Shown here: one piece after another, positions 45,685 to 53,718 of the stretch
Layout of the letters: the number at the start of each line of letters is the position of its first letter
How positions within the stretch are numbered: position 1 is the stretch's first letter
Assembly (NCBI GenBank): GCA_913020435.1
Contig: CAJVZZ010000016.1
Span: 1-64,000 of the forward strand
DNA from: an uncultured Flavobacteriales bacterium
GTDB lineage: Bacteria > Bacteroidota > Bacteroidia > Flavobacteriales_G > Salibacteraceae
Reading direction: 5' to 3'
Length of the DNA stretch: 64,000 bases
The notes under the pieces: generated by a model
What the model saw: the letters and a program-made list of their open reading frames with translations, nothing else
What the model was told of the DNA's origin: nothing
The model's database searches: none
Made by a program: the position numbers and the translations under genes

Positions 45685-45718
45685 CGTGTTACTACGGAGG
45701 AAACTCAGTATTGCTACG
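45685..45718. promoter_or_regulatory. Paired-palindrome element, copy E
   Basis: CGTGTTACTACG (45685-45696), a 10-bp spacer GAGGAAACTC, AGTATTGCTACG (45707-45718). Spacing identical to the other copies. Confidence 0.6.
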
Positions 45719-45952
45719 GAGAAAATATTGGCAGTTTCGGTTCCATTAGCTTCAGAATAACGAATTAAAGCTCTTCCAGTCCAATTCGAATGGCCACAAT
45801 TTTCAGCAATAACATAAAAAGCGCATCTCTTATCGGTTTAGAAAACTCTACATGCCTCCCTTTTTTATCTTTTATTTCGTTAACCATTTGATGTTCTGAA
45901 AATTGCACTTGGCTGCAAGATATTTTCAATCATAGGCCAAATTGCCTTTGTA

Positions 45953-45986
45953 CGCGTTTGTGCGTATAATTTTAAGTAGTAATGCG
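45953..45986. promoter_or_regulatory. Paired-palindrome element, copy F (degenerate)
   Basis: The right half AGTAGTAATGCG (45975-45986) matches the consensus; the left half CGCGTTTGTGCG (45953-45964) matches at only about seven of ten informative positions. The 10-bp spacing is kept. Confidence 0.35.
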
Positions 45987-46283
45987 CAGAGAAGATTAGA
46001 AAAAAATGAGAATCAACCAAGAAACCAATAAAATACCATCACAACAAAATAACTGAGAAAAAGGACTTTAGTTCCTTTTCTGTCTTTGTGAATATTCTTG
46101 ATTGTAATTATTGATCAAACGTCAGCTAGGATAAAGGAAACGCCAATGAAAAATAGAATGACATCAAAGCATTTCACACTTTTTACAGACGAAAAAGCTT
46201 AAGAAATTCATAACGCAAGAAGAACAATTTTTGCTGCATCGAAAGCTATTACTAAACAGCTTGTAATCTTCGGATTCTTCCTA

Positions 46284-46859
46284 TTAAATCAATTCATCAG
46301 TATCGGTCTGCTTCCATTTTATATTGCATCCCATGCTTGGAGATTGAAATTCGCTCACCTCTTTTCGAGTTAACATAGCATCCAAAGCATTCTTCAAATC
46401 TTGACCATTAGCGATGCCTGAACCAGGTCGAGTTGCATCAAATCGTCCGCGATAAGTGCAGTTAAGGTCTCCATCAAACACGAAGAAATCCGGAGTGCAT
46501 TCTGCTCCATAAGCTTTTCCCACTTCTTGAGTTTCATCATATAAGTAGGGAAAAGTATATCCTTCTTTTTTGGCGTGAATCGCCATATGATCTGGCCCAT
46601 CTTGAGGGTGCGTATCTGCATCATTACTACTTATAGCAATAAACTGCACTCCATTCTCCTTGTAAGTTTTAGCAATTTCCGATAGCCTAGGATTGATGTG
46701 AACTACAAATGGACAATGGTTGCAAATGAACATTACCACGGTTGCGCTATCCGACTTTAAATCTTTCAGCGAAATTGTTTCATCAGAAACGGTATCGAGT
46801 AAAGTAAAATCAGGAGCCTTAGTGCCCAGTTCCATCATGTTTGAATATACTATTGACAT
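46284..46859 (-). CDS. Thioredoxin-fold AhpC/TSA-type protein
   Basis: 191 residues; residues about 10-165 are a peroxiredoxin/thioredoxin fold: LGTKAPDFTLLDTVSDETIS, then ICNHCPFVVH with a CNHC active site, FIAISSNDAD, YGAECTPDFFVFD (cis-Pro loop), YRGRFDATRP and a conserved tail PSMGCNIKWK. This is the cytoplasmic 'thioredoxin family protein' group with CxxC, common in Bacteroidota; likely a thiol reductase or peroxidase. It lies 11 bp after the flavin reductase gene on the same strand, so electrons may come from NAD(P)H through that protein (inference). MM at 7-8 is an alternative start. Confidence 0.9.
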   Translation of the reverse strand: MSIVYSNMMELGTKAPDFTLLDTVSDETISLKDLKSDSATVVMFICNHCPFVVHINPRLSEIAKTYKENGVQFIAISSNDADTHPQDGPDHMAIHAKKEGYTFPYLYDETQEVGKAYGAECTPDFFVFDGDLNCTYRGRFDATRPGSGIANGQDLKNALDAMLTRKEVSEFQSPSMGCNIKWKQTDTDELI

Positions 46860-46870
46860 AATTTTATTTT

Positions 46871-47494
46871 TTAATATTCTACTGCATCGCCAGCATCGTC
46901 TTTTGAAATATCAATTCCGCAAGTACCACTAGTATCCGGATAGAAAGATTCAAAATGCTTTTGTTTGATTTTAGTGACTTTTTCTCGTAATTCGATTCCA
47001 TAAGTTGGTGAATCCATTTCGTCGCTCATAACGTCCTTTCCAAAATTCTCGTAAAATGCAGGTAAAGAAAATGTATCTAAAATTTCACTACCATCTCTAG
47101 GCATTCTACCTTGAGCGGCTTCTATAACACTCGCTCCACCTCTGCCGCCTGGCGAAGTAGCCAAAAGAAATATTGGAGTTTTTCCAAACACTTTACGATC
47201 GGGAACTCTACTTAACCAATCGTAGGTATTCTTAAAAGCTGCTGAGTATGATCCGTTGTGCTCGGCTAATGAAAGCACTATTAAATTTGCAGTGTCAAGC
47301 AGTTCTGCCAATTCTAAAATCTTGTTTGGAACTCCGCTCTCAGTTTCTTTGTCCGAACTGTAAATAGAAACTTCAAAATCGTTCAGATCTATTACCTGTA
47401 TTTCTGCTGGAACAAATAAACTTGAAGCGTAAGTTACTAGTCTTTTGTTAATTGATTGTGAACTTGTGCTTCCTGCGAATGCTATTACTTTCAT
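46871..47494 (-). CDS. NADPH-dependent FMN reductase family protein
   Basis: 207 residues from ATG 47492-47494 (MKVIAFAGSTSSQSINKRLV); a further ten residues upstream are possible but do not fit the flavodoxin fold. Motifs: FAGSTSSQSINKRL (FMN phosphate loop), AEHNGSYSAAFKNTYDWLSR (flavin-binding loop) and LATSPGGRGGASVIEAAQ. It reduces FMN or quinone-like compounds with NAD(P)H. First gene of a two-gene operon with the thioredoxin-like protein. Confidence 0.9.
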   Translation of the reverse strand: MKVIAFAGSTSSQSINKRLVTYASSLFVPAEIQVIDLNDFEVSIYSSDKETESGVPNKILELAELLDTANLIVLSLAEHNGSYSAAFKNTYDWLSRVPDRKVFGKTPIFLLATSPGGRGGASVIEAAQGRMPRDGSEILDTFSLPAFYENFGKDVMSDEMDSPTYGIELREKVTKIKQKHFESFYPDTSGTCGIDISKDDAGDAVEY

Positions 47495-47524
47495 GCTGTT
47501 GTGTTTTATTTTAAACCTGTTCAA

Positions 47525-47873
47525 ACTTATAAAATATCAAGATTCTGAACCGGGTTCAGAATGACAAATAGTTATAATTATTGCTCGTATGTATAGTGAA
47601 TCATGCTTAATTTAATTCAGCATAACCGAATTATAATTTTTGAAATACTGAACAACTATTTTATTCAAACGGTACAGCTGAATTGCATTCAATTGCACTT
47701 GTGGAATAACGTTGATTTTATTGAATTAAACTTTATTTCCTTTCACCCTTCAGAACGATAAAGTATCAAAAAATCACACAGAAATCTACTATACTTAACG
47801 CTGATATCCCCTATTTTTAACTTTTACAATTTTTACAGATAAAATGGAAGATTAAAACTAGAATATTAAGCTC
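47525..47873. other. Intergenic region between divergent genes, with a REP-like palindrome
   Basis: About 350 bp separating the flavin reductase (minus) from the subtilase (plus). It holds the palindrome at 47540-47570; promoters of both genes should be here but none was assigned. Confidence 0.35.
47540..47570. repeat. REP-like palindrome, copy 3
   Basis: GATTCTGAACCGGGTTCAGAATGACAAAT: inverted repeat ATTCTGAAC/GTTCAGAAT followed by GAC. Same frame as the element at 23076-23106 and of a type common in Bacteroidota intergenic DNA. Confidence 0.6.
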
Positions 47874-50093
47874 ATGTTCAAACACATACTACTTATTGCA
47901 AGTCTGTTTATTACATTTAGTATTTACGCTCAAAATGCCGCCGTTTCTTATCAGATAAACAATCTATTACAAAATGCTCCGACTTACTATGGAGAACGAG
48001 GCTCTAAAAAGGAGCTGCATTTGGTTGTAAAAGGTAATCCGAAAAACATAAAAGCTTTTTTAGGCCTGCATGCTGGAATACTCAAATATCAATACGATGA
48101 TATTATGGCCATTCGGATTCCACAGAATACTTTAGGGGATTTAGTTTCATTAAAAGGACTGATTAAAGCTGAAATTCACAACACACCTATGGAAGTAATG
48201 GACGCAACCGCAATTCAACTTACCTCAGTAGATACGGTGCATGCTGGTGGTGGAAGTTTGCAACAAGCGTATACGGGAAATGGTGTTGTAGTTGGTATTA
48301 TCGATTCGGGGATTGATCCTACTCACCCTGATTTTAAAAATGACGATGGCACTACTCGAATCTTAGCCTTTTGGGATCAAAATGATTTTAGTGGAAACCT
48401 TGCTCCTTATGGATATGGGAAAGAATATACTGGTGTTGATATCGATGCAGGATTAATGGTTAATTATCTCGACACCACTTATAACGGACATGGAACAGCG
48501 GTAACAGGGATGGCGGCTGGTGGTGGAAAAGTTAGAGCTGATGTAAAAGGCATGGCACCAGAGGCTGATATAGTAGTTGTTGGGAACCGTCCCTCAGATC
48601 TTGACTATACCAATCGTATGCCGTATATGTTGAAATTGGTTGATGGTATAAATTACATTTTCAAAGTTGCTGAAGCAGCAGGAAAACCAGCCGTCATAAA
48701 TATTAGCCTAGGTGGAATTGAAGGCAGTCACGATGCTCAAGACTTGCCCACGCAACTCATTGAGCGAATGTTGGATGCTAAAAACGGAAGAGCGCTTGTG
48801 GTAAGTGCTGGAAATGCCGGATCGGTTAGACATCATGTTCAATACAAAATGAATAGAGATACTGCATTTACTTGGTACCGAAGTATGCATGCTAACACCG
48901 GTGTTTGTTCCCGAGACTCTGGAGCATACATGAGTTTCTATGGAGATGAAAAAGACATTGACAATCTGCTTATTAATATTTCTGCTGAAAATTTACCCTG
49001 TTGCAATGGTGCTGCTGACGAAACGGGGTATCGTGTTGTAAAGCAAACTGTTGGTCAAAAAGTGACCTATACTTTAAATAATGGTTCGACTCAAATTGGA
49101 GTGGTAACTACCTTTCTAGAAAAAATCGGAACTACTTATGGATATTTCGTTGAGATTAAATCACAGGAGATGAACCGTTTTTGGCGAATTTCATTTACTG
49201 GTACGGGAAAAGTTGACGGTTGGTCTGGACCACTCAATAGAAGGTCTTGTAATTCAGACTTTATCTACAATTCGCTTGCATTAGGTGGTTCAGCAAGTGA
49301 GACTAGAAAGCTGGGTCGATATGTTAAACCGGATTTACAACAGAATATAGGAAATGCATACGCGTGTTCTCAAAAGGTAATTACCGTAGGTGCTTATTCT
49401 GCAAATACGCACATGTATGATATTGATTCTATAAGAAGAAATTTTCCAGTAGTTCAAAAAGATAGAATTGCTTTCAGCAGCATTGGTCCAACACGAACAG
49501 GAGTTACCAAACCAGATCTTACGGGTCCAGGGAGCAGAGTGATAACGGCCCAAGCCTCTCAAGAATTAAGCAGTATGGCCATAAGCAGTCGATCGTCTTT
49601 GTATTTGGGCGGTAAACACTCGGTAATCGATGGAACCAGCTTCTCTTCTCCTGCCGTGGCTGGTATTGTTGCTTTGTATTTGGAGAAAAATCCAGATGCT
49701 GGCTATGCCGAAATAAAGCGGGCCTTATTAAATACGACCGATCAAGATGTTCAAACAGGAGCGGAAATGCCCAACAATGAAAATGGATATGGACGAGTTA
49801 ATGCCTATCAAATGCTGTTGTATCAAGATCCAGTTGGAATTAATGAATTGAAAAAATTAGATGCGCTAGTATATCCCAATCCAAGTTCTGGTAAATTCAA
49901 AATTGAATTATCGAGATTAGATTTTGATCAAGATTATGAATTGACAATAGTTGATCTTAAAGGGCAGACTATTCTAAAATCCGCTTTCAAGAGTCATGAA
50001 TTTGAATTTAGTATTGATCTTACTGGAGTCTATATTCTTCAATTGACTGATAAAGAAGAAAATGCATATTTTTATAAATTGATTGTCCAGTAA
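47874..50093 (+). CDS. Subtilisin-like serine protease (S8), T9SS-sorted
   Basis: 739 residues: signal peptide (to YAQ, about 20), an N-terminal inhibitor-like prodomain (about 25-110), S8 catalytic domain with Asp144 in VGIIDSGIDPTHPDF, His about 206 in NGHGTAVTGMAAGG and Ser about 590 in DGTSFSSPAVAGIVALYLE. An insert of about 200 residues (about 300-500) lies between the His and Ser blocks. The T9SS tail begins about 665 (VYPNPSSGKFKIEL) and ends YKLIVQ. A secreted protein-degrading enzyme. Single gene. Confidence 0.93.
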   Translation: MFKHILLIASLFITFSIYAQNAAVSYQINNLLQNAPTYYGERGSKKELHLVVKGNPKNIKAFLGLHAGILKYQYDDIMAIRIPQNTLGDLVSLKGLIKAEIHNTPMEVMDATAIQLTSVDTVHAGGGSLQQAYTGNGVVVGIIDSGIDPTHPDFKNDDGTTRILAFWDQNDFSGNLAPYGYGKEYTGVDIDAGLMVNYLDTTYNGHGTAVTGMAAGGGKVRADVKGMAPEADIVVVGNRPSDLDYTNRMPYMLKLVDGINYIFKVAEAAGKPAVINISLGGIEGSHDAQDLPTQLIERMLDAKNGRALVVSAGNAGSVRHHVQYKMNRDTAFTWYRSMHANTGVCSRDSGAYMSFYGDEKDIDNLLINISAENLPCCNGAADETGYRVVKQTVGQKVTYTLNNGSTQIGVVTTFLEKIGTTYGYFVEIKSQEMNRFWRISFTGTGKVDGWSGPLNRRSCNSDFIYNSLALGGSASETRKLGRYVKPDLQQNIGNAYACSQKVITVGAYSANTHMYDIDSIRRNFPVVQKDRIAFSSIGPTRTGVTKPDLTGPGSRVITAQASQELSSMAISSRSSLYLGGKHSVIDGTSFSSPAVAGIVALYLEKNPDAGYAEIKRALLNTTDQDVQTGAEMPNNENGYGRVNAYQMLLYQDPVGINELKKLDALVYPNPSSGKFKIELSRLDFDQDYELTIVDLKGQTILKSAFKSHEFEFSIDLTGVYILQLTDKEENAYFYKLIVQ

Positions 50094-50180
50094 GACGATG
50101 AAGGTCAATTAATTGCTTTGTTCATTATCTAAATTCTTCGCCTGAAATGGATAAATACATTTGAAATTGTAAAACGTCCC

Positions 50181-50591
50181 ATGGAACAAAAATATCCTCT
50201 ACCTCCTTTTACCGCTATTACTGCAGCACAAAAAGTTCAAATGGCTGAAGACGGCTGGAATTCTAAAAATGCCGAAAAGGTTTCAATGGCCTATTCTGAA
50301 GATACTGAATGGAGAAATCGAAATCAGTTTATAAATGGCCGAGAAGAGGTCATTCAATTTCTAAAAGAGAAATGGTCTAATGAATTAGACTACAAACTTA
50401 AAAAGTCGCTTTGGGCGTTTACCGGCAATAAAATTGCTGTTCGCTTCGAGTTTGAATATCATGACAAAAAAGGCCAGTGGTTTAGATCTTATGGAAATGA
50501 AAACTGGGAATTTGATCACAATGGACTGATGAAAAAAAGGTTTGCTAGTATCAATGATTTAGAAATTAACGAAAGAGATCGAAGGTTATAA
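50181..50591 (+). CDS. NTF2-like/SnoaL-type protein (DUF1348)
   Basis: 136 residues, no signal peptide. [40 protein letters not shown] and [24 protein letters not shown] match the DUF1348 branch of the NTF2-like cone fold, which forms a hydrophobic pocket for small ligands. No catalytic residues can be assigned. Probably monocistronic. Confidence 0.85.
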   Translation: MEQKYPLPPFTAITAAQKVQMAEDGWNSKNAEKVSMAYSEDTEWRNRNQFINGREEVIQFLKEKWSNELDYKLKKSLWAFTGNKIAVRFEFEYHDKKGQWFRSYGNENWEFDHNGLMKKRFASINDLEINERDRRL

Positions 50592-50837
50592 TTGAATTCT
50601 AAAATCATCTCTTTGCATATAATAATCCCCACTATCAAAGATGTTTGCATACACGAACCAACACTTCTCGAATATAATTGCAGTAACTAACTCCGTCGAA
50701 AAGTCTCGCAAGTAATAGCTTTGATTGATTGTGAGTGGCAATTACTCCCATTTATTTCAATTCTTTTTTTAAAAAAAGTGCAAGGGAAAATAAAACTTGC
50801 GTCTTTATAAGTGAACTGCTTTATGTAGTCTTTGAAA

Positions 50838-51392
50838 ATGTCGCCCGAAACAGAAAATAAGCAAAAGCTCGAATCCTTTTTTAAGGAGGAATATATAGCC
50901 CTTAAAAACTACGTAGGTTCTCGGTTACAAGCTAGTGCGGAAAAAGATCCGGAAGACATTGTTCAAGATGTAGCTTACAACCTATTTGCTGGTGCCGACG
51001 GGTACGGACCAATAAGTAATGTCGCTGGTTTTGTTTATCGATCGATTAAAAACAAGATTATTGACACCATGCGAAAAGGGAAGTATGACGCTGGAGAGCT
51101 CAATGAATCAGAGGAAAACGAGCTCCATTGGATTGAGTTTACGGAGCTAATGTATGGAAACGATCAGCCTATATATTCTGTAAGTATGGTAAATGCATTG
51201 AAAGAGGCCATGCTTAAACTCAATCCAGCAGATTGCGATATTATCATGGCGATTGATTTTGAAAACTACACATTTAGAGAAATTTCAGAGGAAACCGGAA
51301 CCCCCGAAGGAACTCTTATGTCTAGAAGACATCGAGCATTATCAAAGCTTAATAAAGCACTTAAAAACAAAAAAATAATAGTAGAAACTTAG
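50838..51392 (+). CDS. Sigma-70 family RNA polymerase sigma factor
   Basis: 184 residues from ATG 50838 (MSPETENKQKLESFF); TTG 50832 adds two. Region 2 is FFKEEYIALKNYVGSRL with DPEDIVQDVAYNLF and NVAGFVYRSIKNKIIDTMRK; region 4 is LNPADCDIIMAIDFENYTFR, EISEETGTPEGTLMSRRHRALSKL. An ECF-type alternative sigma. It heads a three-gene operon with a membrane protein (15 bp downstream) and a 75-residue protein, and there is no obvious anti-sigma; the membrane protein may fill that role. Confidence 0.85.
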   Translation: MSPETENKQKLESFFKEEYIALKNYVGSRLQASAEKDPEDIVQDVAYNLFAGADGYGPISNVAGFVYRSIKNKIIDTMRKGKYDAGELNESEENELHWIEFTELMYGNDQPIYSVSMVNALKEAMLKLNPADCDIIMAIDFENYTFREISEETGTPEGTLMSRRHRALSKLNKALKNKKIIVET

Positions 51393-51407
51393 ATTAATAA
51401 AAACACA

Positions 51408-51854
51408 ATGGAAAATTATTTTAAACACAAAATGAGAGGCAGAAGTCCGATAGTAATAGTTGGTATAGTACTTTTTGGAATAGTCGCTATTGGCGCATTA
51501 GCAATACTTTTCGGATACATTTTAATGTCCCTATGGAATGGGTTAATGCCGGAATTATTCGATTTACCAATGATTACTTATTGGCAAGCAGTTGGACTGT
51601 TCTTCCTAGCTAAAATTTTATTTGGATTTGGCGGAGGTAGCGGAAGTTCTGGTGGAAATAAATCACATTCAAAAGACGACGATTCTTGTCGAAATAGAAA
51701 AAGTAAAAAACGTGATTTTTCCAAATGGGCGTATTACGACAAGTTCTGGGAAGAAAAAGGTGAAACAGCTTACAACGAATACGTTGAGGAATTGAATCCT
51801 AATGATTCGGTTGAAAATACCGAAGCAATCAAAAACTCGGAAAATGAAAAATAA
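51408..51854 (+). CDS. Membrane protein downstream of sigma factor
   Basis: 148 residues. Two membrane helices (about 15-42 and 50-72), then a Gly/Ser linker (FGGGSGSSGGNKSHSKDDD) and a charged cytoplasmic or periplasmic tail (KKRDFSKWAYYDKFWEEKGE, TAYNEYVEEL). A recurring partner of this kind of sigma gene in Bacteroidota but without an established function. It may hold the sigma factor or sense the envelope (inference). Its 3' end overlaps the next gene by 11 bp. Confidence 0.75.
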   Translation: MENYFKHKMRGRSPIVIVGIVLFGIVAIGALAILFGYILMSLWNGLMPELFDLPMITYWQAVGLFFLAKILFGFGGGSGSSGGNKSHSKDDDSCRNRKSKKRDFSKWAYYDKFWEEKGETAYNEYVEELNPNDSVENTEAIKNSENEK

Positions 51855-52071
51855 GAATATTATCGTTCTTAAAACAGATATCCAGTCGCAGCGATTGCTT
51901 CGACTGGTTTCTTCCCTTTTCGACACTCATAATGCGATTATAAAGTGGTCGGTAGATTTAGAGGATTGTGATAATGTTTTAAGAGTTATTACTTATAAAA
52001 AAATTAATGCTCTTGATCTTATTTCACAACTAAAAACACATGGTATAACTGCCAAAGATTTACCTTCCTAA
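51844..52071 (+). CDS. Small ferredoxin-like-fold (HMA-like) protein without metal cysteines
   Basis: 75 residues from ATG 51844 (MKNKNIIVLKTDIQSQRLLR), overlapping the membrane protein gene by 11 bp. The pattern beta-alpha-beta-beta-alpha (IIVLKTD, SQRLLRLVSSLF, AIIKWSVDLED, NVLRVITY, NALDLISQLKTHG) is that of an HMA/ACT-like ferredoxin fold, but no CxxC is present. Third member of the sigma operon. A longer upstream start at 51802 is unlikely. Confidence 0.7.
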   Translation: MKNKNIIVLKTDIQSQRLLRLVSSLFDTHNAIIKWSVDLEDCDNVLRVITYKKINALDLISQLKTHGITAKDLPS

Positions 52072-52110
52072 TCTTAGCTAATAGTTGTTTTATTTATCTA
52101 GCTAACCAAT

Positions 52111-52464
52111 TAAATAGTAATAACTTTAACTTATTTTCAAAAGGAAGCTGAAGTTCGTATTTGGCCTCATCATTTCGATCCTGGCTTTTATACTCCTGTA
52201 AATTCTAAAATGGCTATTGGTTTTGGATGGGCTATGAAAGCTGATATGGCTGGAGACGCATATTTCTATATGTATGGTTTTTGCGAAGGAGATATTGATT
52301 ATTCAAAAACGAAAGATTTCCCAGCGGGTCGCTGGGAAATTGGAGAGGACTGGCAAGGGGCTATTTTGACTTTGACAGAACTTGAAACATTGAATTTTGA
52401 AGAAGCACAGCCATTGATAATCGGTTATTTAAAGGCCTCCTCAAACTGGTTTTTACGAGCATGA
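52111..52464 (+). pseudogene. 5'-truncated conserved hypothetical protein
   Basis: The frame is open from a stop at 52111 and gives YFQKEAEVRIWPHHFDPGFY, then IGFGWAMKADMAGDAYFYMY, AGRWEIGEDWQGAILTL and a C-terminus ASSNWFLRA. The WPHHFD motif and the following strands belong to the C-terminal half of a Bacteroidota protein of about 230 residues that I know only as hypothetical. The first ATG (52210) lies inside the conserved part, so the 5' half appears lost. Its TGA overlaps the next ATG by four bases (ATGA). Confidence 0.55.
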
Positions 52465-52958
52465 AAAAGTTCATTTCAATAGCAATTATTATTCTTTTTT
52501 CTTTTTTGGCTTATTCTCAAGAAAAAGAAGAAGTCGAAAGTGAGAGCTCGCATTGTTACTTCAAAAAAAATTCAATATCCATTGGCTTAGCAGTTCCTTA
52601 TTCCTTTGAATTAAATGCAGTAGGTATAAATGCTAGGGTTTATTACAACATTGGCGAAGCAATTTGTTTTGGCCCTGAATTTTCCTATTTCAATAATGGA
52701 AACGAAGAGGTGATGGACGTTAATTTTGTCGGACACTATATATTTGAAACCCCATGGGTTGGTATTTTCCCGTTAGTAGGGGTAAATTACACTGTTGAAA
52801 AAGGTGAGCACCATAACCAAGAAGCCATAGGTGTTGTATTTGGAGCTGGCGTTCATAGAAACTTTGGCAAGGTTGCTTTCTTTGGTGAATATGCTCATGT
52901 AGAAAGTGATTTACGAGACGACTTTATTACTGTGGGTCTATTTTATAATATCAGATAA
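52461..52958 (+). CDS. Small outer-membrane beta-barrel protein
   Basis: 165 residues: signal peptide (about 1-19, AYSQ), an acidic stretch (EKEEVESESSHC), then repeated amphipathic strands ending in aromatic residues (SISIGLAVPYSFELNAVGIN, GICFGPEFSYF-like, VGIFPLVGVNYTVE, FGAGVHRNFGKVAFFGEYAH) and a C-terminal FYNIR typical of OmpA-like/OmpW-like eight-stranded barrels. Likely a small OM porin or structural barrel. Starts inside the stop codon of the truncated upstream gene. Confidence 0.75.
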   Translation: MKKFISIAIIILFSFLAYSQEKEEVESESSHCYFKKNSISIGLAVPYSFELNAVGINARVYYNIGEAICFGPEFSYFNNGNEEVMDVNFVGHYIFETPWVGIFPLVGVNYTVEKGEHHNQEAIGVVFGAGVHRNFGKVAFFGEYAHVESDLRDDFITVGLFYNIR

Positions 52959-53012
52959 TTTATAAATCAAGGTGGCCTTATTAGAATGGAATTGAAAATT
53001 AAATATATCATA

Positions 53013-53434
53013 ATGCCTCTTTGGTTAGAAGCAGGTTTGTGGGGTTTGTTAGCTGGAGGAGCCCTTCTAATAGGTGCTTTTTAGGATATGCGTTTTACAT
53101 TCCCTAAAAAATAATTTCGGCAATCACGGCTTTTGGTTCCGGAGTACTGGTCTTTGCCTTAAGTTTTGAATTAGTTATTCCAGCTTATGAGGTAGCAGGG
53201 TTATTGCCTGTTGCCATTGGATTTCTGATTGGTGGAATAGCTTCTTTAATAGGTTATTCCTTATGCAATCACATTCCTTTAGCCTGGCAAGCCGGTGTTA
53301 TGGCTTGTGCAGCTGGAGCTATTCTCACTATGTTGGCTGATACAATGATTCCGGAAGCTTTTAAAGGTTCTAGAAACTGGACAGGTTTTATTATGTGCGT
53401 TGGATTTTTAGTCGCTCCAAAGGAATTTGAATAG
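53013..53434 (+). pseudogene. ZIP transporter pseudogene with internal deletion
   Basis: Second copy of the transporter at 40889-41635. It begins MPLWLEAGLWGLLAGGALLI as there, then a stop/frameshift at about 53084 (GAF-stop-GYAFYIPKK), continues as SAITAFGSGVLVFALSFELV and LLPVAIGFLIGG, and then jumps directly to IASLIGYSLCNHIPLAWQAG, where the intact copy has about 105 further residues (including both SNIPEG-type motifs) between these blocks. The remaining C-terminus is intact up to CVGFLVAPKEFE. So a small frameshift and a large in-frame deletion have killed it. Confidence 0.85.
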
Positions 53435-53487
53435 TTCTTCATAATTGGAATATTCAGCAGGAAATAAAAACTAGGATTTATTAGGCT

Positions 53488-53514
53488 ATGATAAATGGTA
53501 ATACCATTTATCAT
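53488..53514. promoter_or_regulatory. Perfect 13-bp palindrome
   Basis: ATGATAAATGGTA (53488-53500), one base, TACCATTTATCAT (53502-53514). The near-perfect symmetry with a 1-bp centre suits a dimeric DNA-binding protein better than a hairpin. It lies between the ZIP pseudogene and the EF-hand gene, 205 bp before the latter. No binder known. Confidence 0.5.
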
Positions 53515-53670
53515 GACACGAATTCAGCTATAGTATAGGGATATTATACACTATTGAATACCAATTCACTTTACTCAAGAATTGATAGCTCCATTAAATA
53601 GCCAGGGTTTATCATATGGAGTTTTCGAACAACAAATTTTCTAAATTATTTTAATAAATTATAGAAGTTT

Positions 53671-53712
53671 TAGATGTAACATTGCTTTTTTTAGATGTAA
53701 TACAACTTTTTT
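53671..53712. repeat. 21-bp direct repeat upstream of the EF-hand gene
   Basis: TAGATGTAACATTGC followed by T6 (53671-53691) and TAGATGTAATACAAC followed by T7 (53692-53712) repeat with a 21-bp period, two helical turns. Only the TAGATGTAA and T-tract parts are conserved. It ends just before the ATG at 53719, in the right place for an operator or UP-like element. Confidence 0.45.
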
Positions 53713-53718
53713 TAAAAA

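Larger units (their letters stand above)
44998..46283. other. Gene-poor region with three more paired palindromes
   Basis: About 1.3 kb without a normal gene, yet with copies D, E and F of the paired palindrome, a strong hairpin (45449-45487) and a REP-like palindrome (45348-45416). Candidate short frames on the minus strand are 45555-45674 (39 residues) and about 45768-45890 (40 residues, MVNEIKDKKGRHVEFSKPIR). Small RNAs, small peptides or decayed genes are all possible. Confidence 0.45.
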
